A stretch of DNA of 64,000 nucleotides from an uncultured Bariatricus sp. (lineage in GTDB: Bacteria; Bacillota; Clostridia; Lachnospirales; Lachnospiraceae), in NCBI GenBank assembly GCA_934320645.1, contig CAKRFP010000004.1, forward strand, positions 35,761-99,760. The letters run 5' to 3'. This document shows positions 18,495-27,143 of the stretch, in pieces. The translations under genes and the position numbers were made by a program. Position 1 is the stretch's first letter. The number at the start of each line of letters is the position of its first letter. A model generated the notes under the pieces. The model was not told the DNA's origin, did no database searches, and saw only the letters and a list, made by a program, of their open reading frames with translations.

Positions 18495-19235
18495 ATGAAT
18501 GAAGAATATGTAGTTGATGTGGAAGATTTGACAATACGGTTCAATCTTGCTTCAGAAAAAGTTGATAATTTGAAGGAATATGTCATTAAATTAATAAAGC
18601 ATGAATTAATGTTTCAGGAGTTTCTGGCACTGAAACATGTCAACTTAAAGGTAAAGAGTGGGGAAGCATGGGGATTGATTGGAACGAATGGTTCTGGAAA
18701 GTCCACTTTATTGAAGGCGTGTTGTGGAATTTTAAAACCATATACAGGTTCAGTTACAACTCGTGGAAAGATTGCACCGTTAATTGAACTTGGTGCTGGT
18801 TTCGATATGAATATGACAGCAAGAGAAAATGTTTTTTTGAATGGGACGGTATTAGGACATTCGCGAAAATTTATGGAAGAGCATTTTGATGAAATTATAG
18901 AGTTTGCAGAATTACAGGAATTTTTGGATGTTCCAATTAAAAACTTTTCATCAGGTATGCAGGCCAGATTGGGATTTGCAATTGCTACAATGGTTCAGCC
19001 AGAGATTCTGGTAGTAGATGAGATTTTGTCTGTTGGTGACTATCAATTCCAACAAAAGTGCTATAAACGCATGGAAGAAATGTTAAGCAAAGGAACTACA
19101 CTTCTATATGTTTCACATGATGTGGATTCGGTACGGAAATTGTGTGATCATGCAATTTGGTTAGATAAAGGTGATGTGCGGATGAGTGGACTGGTTCAGG
19201 AAGTAACTACTGCGTATATAAAAGAATATCATTAG
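18495..19235 (+). CDS. ABC polysaccharide export ATPase (Wzt/TagH-like)
   Basis: 246 residues. Walker A is GTNGSGKST (about residues 64-72), the signature is NFSSGMQARLGFAI, Walker B is EILVVDEIL, and the switch histidine is in YVSHD. The N-terminal DLTIRFN and long spacer before Walker A are usual in this export subfamily. The protein stops soon after the nucleotide-binding domain, so it lacks the C-terminal carbohydrate-binding domain of some Wzt proteins; that implies export not gated by a terminal modification. It pairs with the permease just upstream. Confidence 0.94.
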   Translation: MNEEYVVDVEDLTIRFNLASEKVDNLKEYVIKLIKHELMFQEFLALKHVNLKVKSGEAWGLIGTNGSGKSTLLKACCGILKPYTGSVTTRGKIAPLIELGAGFDMNMTARENVFLNGTVLGHSRKFMEEHFDEIIEFAELQEFLDVPIKNFSSGMQARLGFAIATMVQPEILVVDEILSVGDYQFQQKCYKRMEEMLSKGTTLLYVSHDVDSVRKLCDHAIWLDKGDVRMSGLVQEVTTAYIKEYH

Positions 19236-19292
19236 AACTTGTTAACAGAAAATATTTTTTAAGCTAATTACAAAAAGAAAGGTTGAAAGAAA

Positions 19293-21140
19293 ATGAGTAA
19301 AATTAGTATTTTAGTATCTTGTCATAAGCCGGTAGATGTTGTTCCAAGTGAAATTATAAAACCAATTCAGGTTGGTTGCGCATTAAATGAGAAGCGTTTT
19401 AAAGGTATGCTTAGAGATAATGAAGGAGAAAATATATCGGCTAAAAACCCTTATTATTGCGAGTTGACTGCACAATATTGGGCGTGGAAAAACTTAGAGG
19501 CAGATTACTATGGATTTTTCCATTATAGACGTTATATGAATTTTTCTAAAGAAAGATATTTGTTAGATTGTTGGCAGAATGTATGCGAGGAATTTTTGGA
19601 TAAAAAATCTGCAAAAAAATATAAAATTGATGACGAAACTATGCGCAGAGAAATTGAAGGATATGATTTAGTAATCACAGAGGAAAAAGATATTACTAAA
19701 ATGCCAATAAATGATCGTACTGTATATGACCAATATAAGAATGGAAACCAGTTGCATATAAAAGATTTGGACATTATGCGACAGGTAGTAAGTGAAAAAT
19801 ACCCGGAGTATGTAGAAGATATGGAAAAATATCTGAAGGGAAAAATGACTTGCCTTTGTAATATGTATATCATGAAAAAGGATTTATTTCAGGAATATGC
19901 TGAGTGGTTATTTGATATCTTAGGTGAATGCGAAAAAAGAATGGATATGAGTGATTACTCAATAGAAGCATTAAGGACACCAGGACATTTAGCAGAACGT
20001 TTATTAAGTATTTTCTATTTCCATATTAAACGTACAAGAAATTTAAAAATTAAAACGTTACAGACGGTTGTATTTTTTAATACAGATCCTGTAGTACATT
20101 TAAAACCGGCGTATGAAGAAAATAATAATGCAGTAGTTTTATCTGCAAATGAATATTATGTTCCGTATTTAGCTGCGGTATTAGAGTCTATCCGAGCTAA
20201 TTCTAGTGATGAACAAAATTATGACCTTATTGTTATGCATAGAGACATTTCGACAGGAAGTCAGGAAAGACTAAAAAAACAGTTGTCGGCTCATAAAAAT
20301 ATAACATTACGTTTTCTGGATATCAGACGATATGAGAAGCCTTTTAAAAAATTGTTTTTACGGGGACATTTTGCGCTGGAAACTTATTTTAGATTGTTGA
20401 TGCCACAAATTTTGTCTGATTATGATAAGGCAGTATATATTGATAGTGACTTAGTTGTAAATGCAGATATTGCAGAATTGTATGATACGGATGTTGAGGG
20501 ATATTTACTTGCGGCTGCTAAGGATGCGGATACAGCAGGGTTATATAATGGATTTGAACCTAATAAGAAAAAGTATATGGATACAATTCTCAAAATCGAA
20601 AAGCCGTATGATTATTTCCAGGCAGGAGTTATTGTGTTCAACTTAGAGGAGTTCAGAAAAACTTATACAACTGCAGAAATGCTCAAGTTTGCTGCATCAT
20701 ATGAATGGGAACTTCTTGATCAGGATGTGCTGAACTATCTGGCACAAGGAAGAGTGAAGTTTATCGATATGGCATGGAATGTAATGGTGGACTGGAGAGG
20801 AATCAGATTAAGCCAGATTATTGCATTAGCGCCGAAATATTTACATGATGAACATATGGAGGCAAGAAAAAATCCTAAGATAATTCATTATGCAGGACCG
20901 GATAAACCTTGGCATCAGCCGTGGTCAGATATGGCTGAAGATTTTTGGAGATATTCACGCAATACTGTATTTTATGAAACAATTATGCAGCGTATGTGTG
21001 ATCCGGAAGGAACTCATGCGGGATTAAAACAAAAAATTAGAGATCATGTAGTAGAAGTTGGTGAAAAAGTTTTTCCTAAGGATACGGCTAGAAGAGAAGT
21101 GGCGAAAAAGATTATTATTAAAACGATAGGTGGAATTTAG
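19293..21140 (+). CDS. DUF4422 plus family 8 glycosyltransferase fusion
   Basis: 615 residues. The first about 230 residues match the DUF4422 pattern (YWAWKN-DYYGFFHYRRY and a later LCNMYIMKKDLF), a domain found alone in capsule and O-antigen loci and thought to be a glycosyltransferase. After a linker, about residues 280-530 form a GT8 domain: VVLSANEYYVPYLAAVLES, the DxD motif in AVYIDSDLVV, and FQAGVIVFNL; LLDQDVLN and HYAGPDKPWHQP complete the family signature. GT8 enzymes use UDP-glucose or UDP-galactose and retain anomeric configuration. The protein could therefore add two sugars in sequence. A 57-base gap separates it from the ATPase gene. Confidence 0.9.
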   Translation: MSKISILVSCHKPVDVVPSEIIKPIQVGCALNEKRFKGMLRDNEGENISAKNPYYCELTAQYWAWKNLEADYYGFFHYRRYMNFSKERYLLDCWQNVCEEFLDKKSAKKYKIDDETMRREIEGYDLVITEEKDITKMPINDRTVYDQYKNGNQLHIKDLDIMRQVVSEKYPEYVEDMEKYLKGKMTCLCNMYIMKKDLFQEYAEWLFDILGECEKRMDMSDYSIEALRTPGHLAERLLSIFYFHIKRTRNLKIKTLQTVVFFNTDPVVHLKPAYEENNNAVVLSANEYYVPYLAAVLESIRANSSDEQNYDLIVMHRDISTGSQERLKKQLSAHKNITLRFLDIRRYEKPFKKLFLRGHFALETYFRLLMPQILSDYDKAVYIDSDLVVNADIAELYDTDVEGYLLAAAKDADTAGLYNGFEPNKKKYMDTILKIEKPYDYFQAGVIVFNLEEFRKTYTTAEMLKFAASYEWELLDQDVLNYLAQGRVKFIDMAWNVMVDWRGIRLSQIIALAPKYLHDEHMEARKNPKIIHYAGPDKPWHQPWSDMAEDFWRYSRNTVFYETIMQRMCDPEGTHAGLKQKIRDHVVEVGEKVFPKDTARREVAKKIIIKTIGGI

Positions 21141-21158
21141 AACTGGAGTTTAATTAAA

Positions 21159-22187
21159 ATGAAAAAAGAACGGATCGAATATTTTGATGTTGCTAAAGGG
21201 ATTGCTATTATCGCTGTTATCGTAGGACATATGGGATTAGTAGCAAGGGGAATGACGCTGACAGAACGGTTTATTTTTTCATTTCATATGCCAATATTTT
21301 TTATGATTAGTGGTTTCTTTCTTTCTGACCAGTTAGATGTTTTGAAATTTGCAAAAAAAAGATTTAAGCAATTAATAGTACCATACACATTTACATGGGG
21401 AATGATATGCGTATGGTCTGTGAGCGAAGATTTGGTTATGAGACGACCAAATTTAATTGAAAATTTAAAAATGTGGTTTCTGGCAGGGATGTTTGGGGCA
21501 GGATCAGATCATAATAATGTGCTAGAAAGATATCAGATTCATCAAATAGGAGCTATTTGGTTTTTATTAGCATTATTTGTTTCATTAGTAATTACAAGAG
21601 TTTTTATACAATATAAATATTCATATATTGGAATTATTGTTGTTGCGATTGTTGGATACTATTCATCTAAATATGTATGGCTTCCTTGGAGTATACAGCC
21701 AGGATTAGTAGCAAGTATTTTTGTTTATTTAGGTTGGGCGTGTAGAAAAAAAGAAGTTTTAACACTGCGTTGTAGGAAAGAGGTATTAATCCTAATATGT
21801 GCTATTTGGTACATATCGGTCATATTTAGTAGAGGGTTATATATGGATGACAACGTATATGGAAACGGTATCTTAGATATTGCAGGAGCGATAGCTGGAT
21901 CATACATTATAATAATTATCTGTAAGTTTTTATGTAAAAATTGTCCTACACTTAAAAATATTTTATTATTTTATGGAAAAAATTCATTAATAGTTCTGTG
22001 TTTCCATTTAATAGAGTTGAATATGTTCCCTTGGGGCATGGTGTATGAGTATATTATTTCACATGGAATGAATGATACAGAGTATTTTGTGATTCAAATA
22101 GTTGGAAAAATAATTTGGGCTACAGCTTGGATTATGATAATAAGAAGATTTTCGGTTACGCGGAAAATATTTAGCATTGAGGTGTAG
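21159..22187 (+). CDS. Membrane acyltransferase (acyltransferase 3 family)
   Basis: 342 residues with about ten membrane segments. The N-terminal EYFDVAKGIAIIAVIVGHMG contains the catalytic-type histidine near the end of helix 1, and FSFHMPIFFMISGFF follows, both hallmark motifs of the acyltransferase 3 (OafA/NeuD/WecH-like) family. These enzymes take acyl groups, usually acetyl, across the membrane and O-acetylate surface glycans. It sits between a glycosyltransferase and LicD, so glycopolymer decoration is the obvious role. The gene is AT-rich. The ribosome binding site before the ATG is weak. Confidence 0.9.
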   Translation: MKKERIEYFDVAKGIAIIAVIVGHMGLVARGMTLTERFIFSFHMPIFFMISGFFLSDQLDVLKFAKKRFKQLIVPYTFTWGMICVWSVSEDLVMRRPNLIENLKMWFLAGMFGAGSDHNNVLERYQIHQIGAIWFLLALFVSLVITRVFIQYKYSYIGIIVVAIVGYYSSKYVWLPWSIQPGLVASIFVYLGWACRKKEVLTLRCRKEVLILICAIWYISVIFSRGLYMDDNVYGNGILDIAGAIAGSYIIIIICKFLCKNCPTLKNILLFYGKNSLIVLCFHLIELNMFPWGMVYEYIISHGMNDTEYFVIQIVGKIIWATAWIMIIRRFSVTRKIFSIEV

Positions 22188-22207
22188 GGATGAAAAGGAG
22201 AAATGAT

Positions 22208-23362
22208 ATGGGAAAAGTATGGGAGTACATTTACTGGCGTCTTCCAGTAGGGAAAAGACAGTTCTTTGATAAGGCAAACAACTTATTGGAGAAAGCGGAT
22301 TCCTTAAAGCAGATTTTAGAATCGGGGGTAAAAAATAGTTATAATCATCGAAATGAACTTTATAATCAGATGAGTGGAAAAATAGATGGTTTAGCAAATG
22401 AAGTGAGACGTCTGCATGAGGAGAATGTTCGTCTGGAAAGAATTATTACACATTATCATAAACAGGATATGCAGATGTTTTGGGAAGAATATCGAAAAGA
22501 TGGTGAGTCTACAGTAGATGCTCAAAAGAGATTTTTTCTTGCATTACCGAAAGCGCAGGGCGTAAACAGAAATTTACAGCTTCTCGAAAAAGATTTGCTG
22601 AAAGCTTTTATAGAAATATGTGAAAAGAATCAGTTGGATTACTGGGTATATGCAGGCTCATTATTGGGAGCGGTCAGACATAAAGGTTTTATTCCGTGGG
22701 ACGATGATGTAGATACCTGTATGGCGAGAGAAGACATTGATCGTTTAAGAGAAATCTTAAAAAATAATGAAGAGTATCGTCTGACAGTAAAATATGATGC
22801 GTGGGGATTTTGCAAGCAGATTCGTTTTTGCTATAAAGATTCCAAATTGCCGGTGTTTATAGATGTATTCCCATTTGACTGGGCACGAACAGCTACAAGA
22901 GATAGCTGGGAGGCAAATCACAAAGCAAAAATGGATTTAAGAACTGAAATCACAGATGAAAGTAATCCACTTATCCGTGAGTTTAGAGCTGCCGGATGTG
23001 TAGATGACGATTCTGCGATTGGTAAACAAGTTGCTGGGATTTTTGAAAAGTACTATAACAGATTACATGAAGAAAATGTGTTATGTAGTAAAGAAGAGGC
23101 GGAAGGTTTCCTTTTTAGTTTTGACAGCTGGAATCCATGTGATGACAGTAACATTAATGCGGTAGCACAGTTTTTCCCGTTGCAGAGGCTTGAATTTGAA
23201 GGAATGGAGTGCAAGGTGCCGAATCAGTATATGTACATTTTGCATGAACTGTATGGAGAAGATTTTTATACTTTCCCGTGTGGCGAACCACATTTTATCC
23301 ATGCTGATTGGAAAAAGAATGAAAAGCTTCTTGCTGAAGAAGTGAAAAGAAGAGTGAAATAA
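22208..23362 (+). CDS. LicD family phosphotransferase
   Basis: 384 residues when started at the ATG at 22208, which lies 7 bases after AAGGAG; an in-frame ATG at 22190 contains that site and is less likely. The first about 100 residues are basic and helical. The LicD domain follows: YWVYAGSLLGAVRHKGFIPWDDDVD, with the acidic DDDVD metal site, then VFPFDW. LicD and fukutin-type proteins transfer a phospho-group such as phosphocholine or phosphoribitol from a CDP-activated donor to a glycan. The convergent genes just downstream include an IspD-like cytidylyltransferase that could supply that CDP donor. The substrate is not determined. Confidence 0.9.
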   Translation: MGKVWEYIYWRLPVGKRQFFDKANNLLEKADSLKQILESGVKNSYNHRNELYNQMSGKIDGLANEVRRLHEENVRLERIITHYHKQDMQMFWEEYRKDGESTVDAQKRFFLALPKAQGVNRNLQLLEKDLLKAFIEICEKNQLDYWVYAGSLLGAVRHKGFIPWDDDVDTCMAREDIDRLREILKNNEEYRLTVKYDAWGFCKQIRFCYKDSKLPVFIDVFPFDWARTATRDSWEANHKAKMDLRTEITDESNPLIREFRAAGCVDDDSAIGKQVAGIFEKYYNRLHEENVLCSKEEAEGFLFSFDSWNPCDDSNINAVAQFFPLQRLEFEGMECKVPNQYMYILHELYGEDFYTFPCGEPHFIHADWKKNEKLLAEEVKRRVK

Positions 23363-23363
23363 G

Positions 23364-23423
23364 AAAAGACAGGCAACCTGATGAGATTTCGTGAAAAACG
23401 AAAGAACAGGTTGTCTGTCTTTT
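23364..23423. terminator. Bidirectional intrinsic terminator between convergent genes
   Basis: AAAAGACAGGCAACCTG (23364-23380) pairs with CAGGTTGTCTGTCTTTT (23407-23423) with a single G-U pair. A-rich and T-rich flanks allow it to serve licD on the plus strand and the SDR gene on the minus strand, whose stop codon overlaps its edge. Confidence 0.88.
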
Positions 23424-24480
23424 AATTGATTTCCTGTAAAATTTTTATTGTATGACTGGTTCCGACAGGTGCACTGAACAGAGGAATCCACCCGAGAGAT
23501 TCTAATGATGTGCTGTCTAATGAGGAATTCTGCATTGGGTTAAAAGCTTCTTTTTCTTTAGTAGTTGGAAGGTCAAAAGAAAGTTTAACATTTCCAGATT
23601 TTGCATATAATTCAGCTAAATTCCGAATGGAAATGATGGAATCCAGATTGGAAATATTGTATGCAGATGCTGGTTTACCATGCAATAAAACAGTGAGTAT
23701 TGCAGTGGCACAGTCGAGCATATAACAGTAGGAACGTATTTGTGAACCGTCACTTTTTAATACCAGATCCTTTCCAGAACTGGCAGCATAGGCAAAGGAA
23801 GAAGCAACTCGGTTATCATCTGGTCTGGCGGTTGGACCGTAAATATGCCCTGGGCGCACGATGGAAACAGGAAGGTTGTGTTCATATGCATGGCTTGCAC
23901 ATAAGGTTTCAGCTGCTCTTTTTCCGATGGAATAGGAAGAACGTGGATTCAGGAGATCAATAAAACCATATTCTGTTTCCAGAAAAGGTTTGTTCTCTAA
24001 AGTACATCGGGTACCGTATACTTCGCTTGAAGAAATAAAGACCGTTTTTTTCACATTGTGCTTTGTGGCATAGGTGAGAAGCTCCTGTAGCCCGCAGAAG
24101 TTATCTAACATTGTTTCGACAGGATTGGACTGAATTTTGGAAGGTGATGCATTACTGGCACCGTGAATAATATAATCGGTATGAAAATTTAATTCATTAC
24201 TTGTCGATGCATTATAAGGGATAAAGTGAAAATAAGAACAATCCGTATATTTACAGAAACGTTCCAGGAGAGACGTTTTGCTGCGCCCTCCGGCAAGAAC
24301 GGTAATACATCCATCATGTAATTCGCTGTATCGCAACAGCAGGTCAACTATAGCAGAACCGATAAGTCCGCTTGCACCAGTTATAAAAACAGATTTATTG
24401 TGAAGATCAGAAAATAAATTTGTTTTAGATAAAGTGTAATCTAAATCCTGCAGATAGGTTTTACTACTATATAAATTCAT
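23422..24480 (-). CDS. NAD-dependent epimerase/dehydratase (extended SDR)
   Basis: 352 residues from the ATG at 24480 (minus strand), which has GGGAGA about 7 bases upstream; a longer reading frame exists but overlaps the cytidylyltransferase gene. The N-terminal Rossmann motif is FITGASGLIGSAI, SSSEVYG marks the catalytic Ser region, and SYSIGKRAAE holds the Tyr-x3-Lys pair. IVRPGHIYGP is typical of NDP-sugar epimerases and dehydratases. It begins 13 bases after the IspD-like gene and is surely in its operon, so it may act on a CDP-linked product, but its substrate could equally be a UDP- or dTDP-sugar. Confidence 0.87.
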   Translation of the reverse strand: MNLYSSKTYLQDLDYTLSKTNLFSDLHNKSVFITGASGLIGSAIVDLLLRYSELHDGCITVLAGGRSKTSLLERFCKYTDCSYFHFIPYNASTSNELNFHTDYIIHGASNASPSKIQSNPVETMLDNFCGLQELLTYATKHNVKKTVFISSSEVYGTRCTLENKPFLETEYGFIDLLNPRSSYSIGKRAAETLCASHAYEHNLPVSIVRPGHIYGPTARPDDNRVASSFAYAASSGKDLVLKSDGSQIRSYCYMLDCATAILTVLLHGKPASAYNISNLDSIISIRNLAELYAKSGNVKLSFDLPTTKEKEAFNPMQNSSLDSTSLESLGWIPLFSAPVGTSHTIKILQEIN

Positions 24481-24493
24481 GGCTATCTCCCTG

Positions 24494-25207
24494 TTATTTA
24501 AGCCAATCACTTCGTTTAGCGAGTAGAAGGGCTTTAAAAATGTCAAGATCTTCGACGGTTGTTAGTTTGATGTTTTTCTCAGAACCGGCTGAAAAATAAA
24601 CTTGTTCTCCCATTTCGATCATAAGTGTACAAGATGCGACCGAATTGGTGATTCCTTTGCATAAAGCCCGTTGGTGTAAATCATATATTTTGCCAAGAGG
24701 AAAACCTTGTGGTGTCTGAGTTCGTTTTAAATTATTACGAGGATAACTTCCGGTGGATATAGTGCCATCCTCTGTTTCAAGCATAGCTTCTGCACACGGA
24801 ATAGTAGCAATTGCACAGCCGAACTGTTTGGTTTTGACGATACAGTCTGAAATGATTTCAGCAGAAACCATAGGGCGAATGGCATCATGGATCAGGACAA
24901 CATCATCGTCAGAATAATATTTTTTGAGTTCGCAGATTCCGTGATAGATAGATTCCTGACCGGTTTCGCCTCCTGGGATGACATGTTTGAGCTTTGTTAT
25001 ATTGAACTGGTTGGCATATGCCCATAATACAGGAGCCCATCCATCGATGCATACAACTGCAATCGCATCAATGTCTGCATGTTTTTGGAATGCTTCGAGG
25101 GTATAAATAATAACGGGACGTTCATTGATAGTTAAAAATTGTTTTGGTATGTTCTGATGCATACGTGCACCAGACCCACCAGCTATGATAAGTGCTATAT
25201 TAGCCAT
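24494..25207 (-). CDS. IspD/TarI-like cytidylyltransferase
   Basis: 237 residues on the minus strand with GGAGG before the ATG. The nucleotide-binding start reads ALIIAGGSGARM followed by PKQFL, and VLIHDAIRPMVS and TQTPQGF are also present; these are the conserved segments of IspD and its relatives TarI and Bcs1. IspD makes CDP-methylerythritol for isoprenoids, while TarI makes CDP-ribitol for teichoic acid. The pairing with an SDR gene and the nearby licD favour a CDP-polyol for the surface polymer, but a true isoprenoid role is not excluded. It is transcribed divergently from gtrA. Confidence 0.87.
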   Translation of the reverse strand: MANIALIIAGGSGARMHQNIPKQFLTINERPVIIYTLEAFQKHADIDAIAVVCIDGWAPVLWAYANQFNITKLKHVIPGGETGQESIYHGICELKKYYSDDDVVLIHDAIRPMVSAEIISDCIVKTKQFGCAIATIPCAEAMLETEDGTISTGSYPRNNLKRTQTPQGFPLGKIYDLHQRALCKGITNSVASCTLMIEMGEQVYFSAGSEKNIKLTTVEDLDIFKALLLAKRSDWLK

Positions 25208-25237
25208 AATTGTTCCTCCAAATGTGCTTTAGTCATA

Positions 25238-25265
25238 TTTTATAACAGTTTGTCATGGAAGACAA
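25238..25265 (-). promoter_or_regulatory. Predicted promoter for the cytidylyltransferase-SDR operon
   Basis: On the minus strand TTGTCT (25265-25260) and TAAAAT (25243-25238) are 16 bases apart, about 30 bases before the start codon. Confidence 0.45.
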
Positions 25266-25288
25266 GAGAGGATTTGGCAGGATGCCGG

Positions 25289-25317
25289 TTGCCGGTAAAG
25301 TGAAAATATAGTATAAT
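25289..25317 (+). promoter_or_regulatory. Predicted sigma-A promoter for gtrA-like gene
   Basis: TTGCCG (25289-25294), 17 bases, TATAAT (25312-25317), 43 bases before the ATG at 25361. It is back to back with the minus-strand promoter. Confidence 0.6.
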
Positions 25318-25360
25318 AGCAAAAGTCTGAAAAAACAGAATTTACGAAAGGATAACAGAA

Positions 25361-25819
25361 ATGAAGAAAGAAAAAGATATATTTGACCGTATCATGGAAC
25401 TTCCGATTTTACGGATTTTAAATCCGTTTTATAAGAAGAATAAAGAGATTTTATTATATTTATTTTTCGGAGGTTTGACATTTATAGTCAGCATTGCTTC
25501 TTATGCATTTTTTAATATTCAAATAGGATGGAATGCTCTCGTAGCAAACATTGGTTCCTGGATACTGGCAGTTGCATTTGCATATGTAACCAACCGGATC
25601 TGGGTATTTGATTCAAATGCAAGTACAGCGGCAGAGTTTATGAAAGAGATTACTAGTTTTGTAGGTGGTCGTGTGGCAACACTTGTGATTGAAGAACTCA
25701 TTTTATTTATTTTTATCACAAATCTGGGCATGAACAGTATGTTGATTAAAGTGATTGCACAGATCATTGTGATTGTACTGAATTATGTAATCAGTAAGCT
25801 GATCGTATTTAAAAAGTAG
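25361..25819 (+). CDS. GtrA-like small membrane protein
   Basis: 152 residues with four hydrophobic segments. Motifs YLFFGGLTFIVSI, AFAYVTNRIWVF and NYVISKLIVFKK are typical of the GtrA family, where the last reads N-(Y/F)-x-x-x-(K/R)-xxVF. GtrA proteins are thought to flip or help move a polyprenyl-phosphate-linked sugar across the membrane for glycan side-branch addition. The GtrB-like transferase and GT-C enzyme at 13836-16484 would complete a three-part Gtr system, although they are 9 kb away. Ribosome binding site GAAAGGATAACAG precedes the ATG. Confidence 0.88.
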   Translation: MKKEKDIFDRIMELPILRILNPFYKKNKEILLYLFFGGLTFIVSIASYAFFNIQIGWNALVANIGSWILAVAFAYVTNRIWVFDSNASTAAEFMKEITSFVGGRVATLVIEELILFIFITNLGMNSMLIKVIAQIIVIVLNYVISKLIVFKK

Positions 25820-25862
25820 TTAAAAATAGTTTTAATTGTATTTTATGGATTTTTTTGGTAGT

Positions 25863-25905
25863 ATATACTATGTAATAATTTTGTAATAATTGTTACATAG
25901 TATAT
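25863..25905. repeat. 13-bp perfect inverted repeat before the DegT gene
   Basis: ATATACTATGTAA (25863-25875) and TTACATAGTATAT (25893-25905) are exact inverted copies around a 17-base AT-rich spacer, 27 bases before the DegT start. It could be an operator or a weak terminator of gtrA; the following T run is poor. Confidence 0.7.
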
Positions 25906-25931
25906 TTTATTTTAAAGAAAGAAGAATTTTT

Positions 25932-27134
25932 ATGGAGAATATGCATATCGCTTTTTCGCCTCCGGATATCACGGAAGAGGAAATCGCAGAAGTTGTAGAT
26001 ACGTTAAGAAGTGGCTGGATTACGACCGGACCAAAGACAAAGCTTTTTGAAAAAAAGCTGGCAGAATATATGGGAACGAACAGAGTTGTCTGTCTGAATT
26101 CAGCAACAGCCTGTCTGGAGATGACCTTACGTCTTCTGGGGATTGGACCTGGAGATGAAGTGATTACAACAGCTTATACCTATACCGCTTCAGCAAGTGT
26201 GGTGGAGCATGTAGGTGCAAAGCTGGTTCTGGTTGATGTGGCAAGAGATTCCTACGAGATGGATTATGAGAAGCTGGCAGATGCGATTACTGAGAAGACA
26301 AAGGTTGTCATTCCGGTAGATCTTGCCGGAATTATGTGCGATTATGACAGGATATTTGAAATCGTAGAAGCAAAAAAAGCACTTTTCCATCCGGAAAATG
26401 AACTTCAGGAGAAGTTTGGCAGAGTCATTGTGGTGACAGATGCAGCACATGCATTTGGGGCAGAACGTAAGGGAAAAAAATGTGGACAAGTAGCTGATTT
26501 TACAAGTTTTTCTTTCCATGCAGTCAAGAATCTTACAACCGCTGAAGGTGGAGCCGTTACCTGGCGGCCGATTAAAGGTGTAGATGATGAAGAGATTTAT
26601 AAGAAATATATGCTCTTTTCACTGCATGGACAGTCAAAAGATGCGCTTGCAAAGACACAGCTTGGAGCATGGGAGTATGATATTGCAGCACCATATTATA
26701 AATGCAATATGACTGATATCATGGCTTCCATTGGATTGGTACAGTTAAAGCGTTATGATGCATTATTGGCACGACGCCGGGAAATAATAGGAATGTATGA
26801 TAAAGCATTGGAGAATCTGCCGGTGAGTGTACTGAATCATTTTGATGAGAATCACAAGTCCAGCGGACATCTGTATCTGATCCGTGTTCAGGGAAAGACG
26901 CGGGAAGAATGCAATGCGATCATTACAAAGATGGCAGAACGTGGCGTGGCAACCAATGTACATTACAAACCATTGCCGTTATTAACTGCTTACAAAAATA
27001 TGGGATTTGATATCAAAGATTATCCAAATGCTTATGCGTTATTTAAAAATGCAATTACATTACCGCTTCACACAAAGCTTACAGACGAAGAGGTAAAATA
27101 CGTGACAGATGTATTGAAGGAATGCATCGGATAG
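25932..27134 (+). CDS. DegT/DnrJ/EryC1/StrS aminotransferase
   Basis: 400 residues from the ATG at 25932 (an upstream in-frame TTG at 25890 lies in the inverted repeat and lacks a ribosome binding site). PLP-dependent sugar aminotransferase: the opening SGWITTGPKTKLFE, the NSATACLEM loop, DAAHAFGA and the PLP lysine in FSFHAVKNLTTAEGG all match the family. It would aminate a 4-keto-6-deoxy nucleotide sugar. With the PglF/CapD-like dehydratase at 11851 it makes a UDP-4-amino-trideoxy sugar likely. It is followed after 9 bases by the sugar-phosphate transferase that could use this product. Confidence 0.92.
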   Translation: MENMHIAFSPPDITEEEIAEVVDTLRSGWITTGPKTKLFEKKLAEYMGTNRVVCLNSATACLEMTLRLLGIGPGDEVITTAYTYTASASVVEHVGAKLVLVDVARDSYEMDYEKLADAITEKTKVVIPVDLAGIMCDYDRIFEIVEAKKALFHPENELQEKFGRVIVVTDAAHAFGAERKGKKCGQVADFTSFSFHAVKNLTTAEGGAVTWRPIKGVDDEEIYKKYMLFSLHGQSKDALAKTQLGAWEYDIAAPYYKCNMTDIMASIGLVQLKRYDALLARRREIIGMYDKALENLPVSVLNHFDENHKSSGHLYLIRVQGKTREECNAIITKMAERGVATNVHYKPLPLLTAYKNMGFDIKDYPNAYALFKNAITLPLHTKLTDEEVKYVTDVLKECIG

Positions 27135-27143
27135 GAATTCTGT

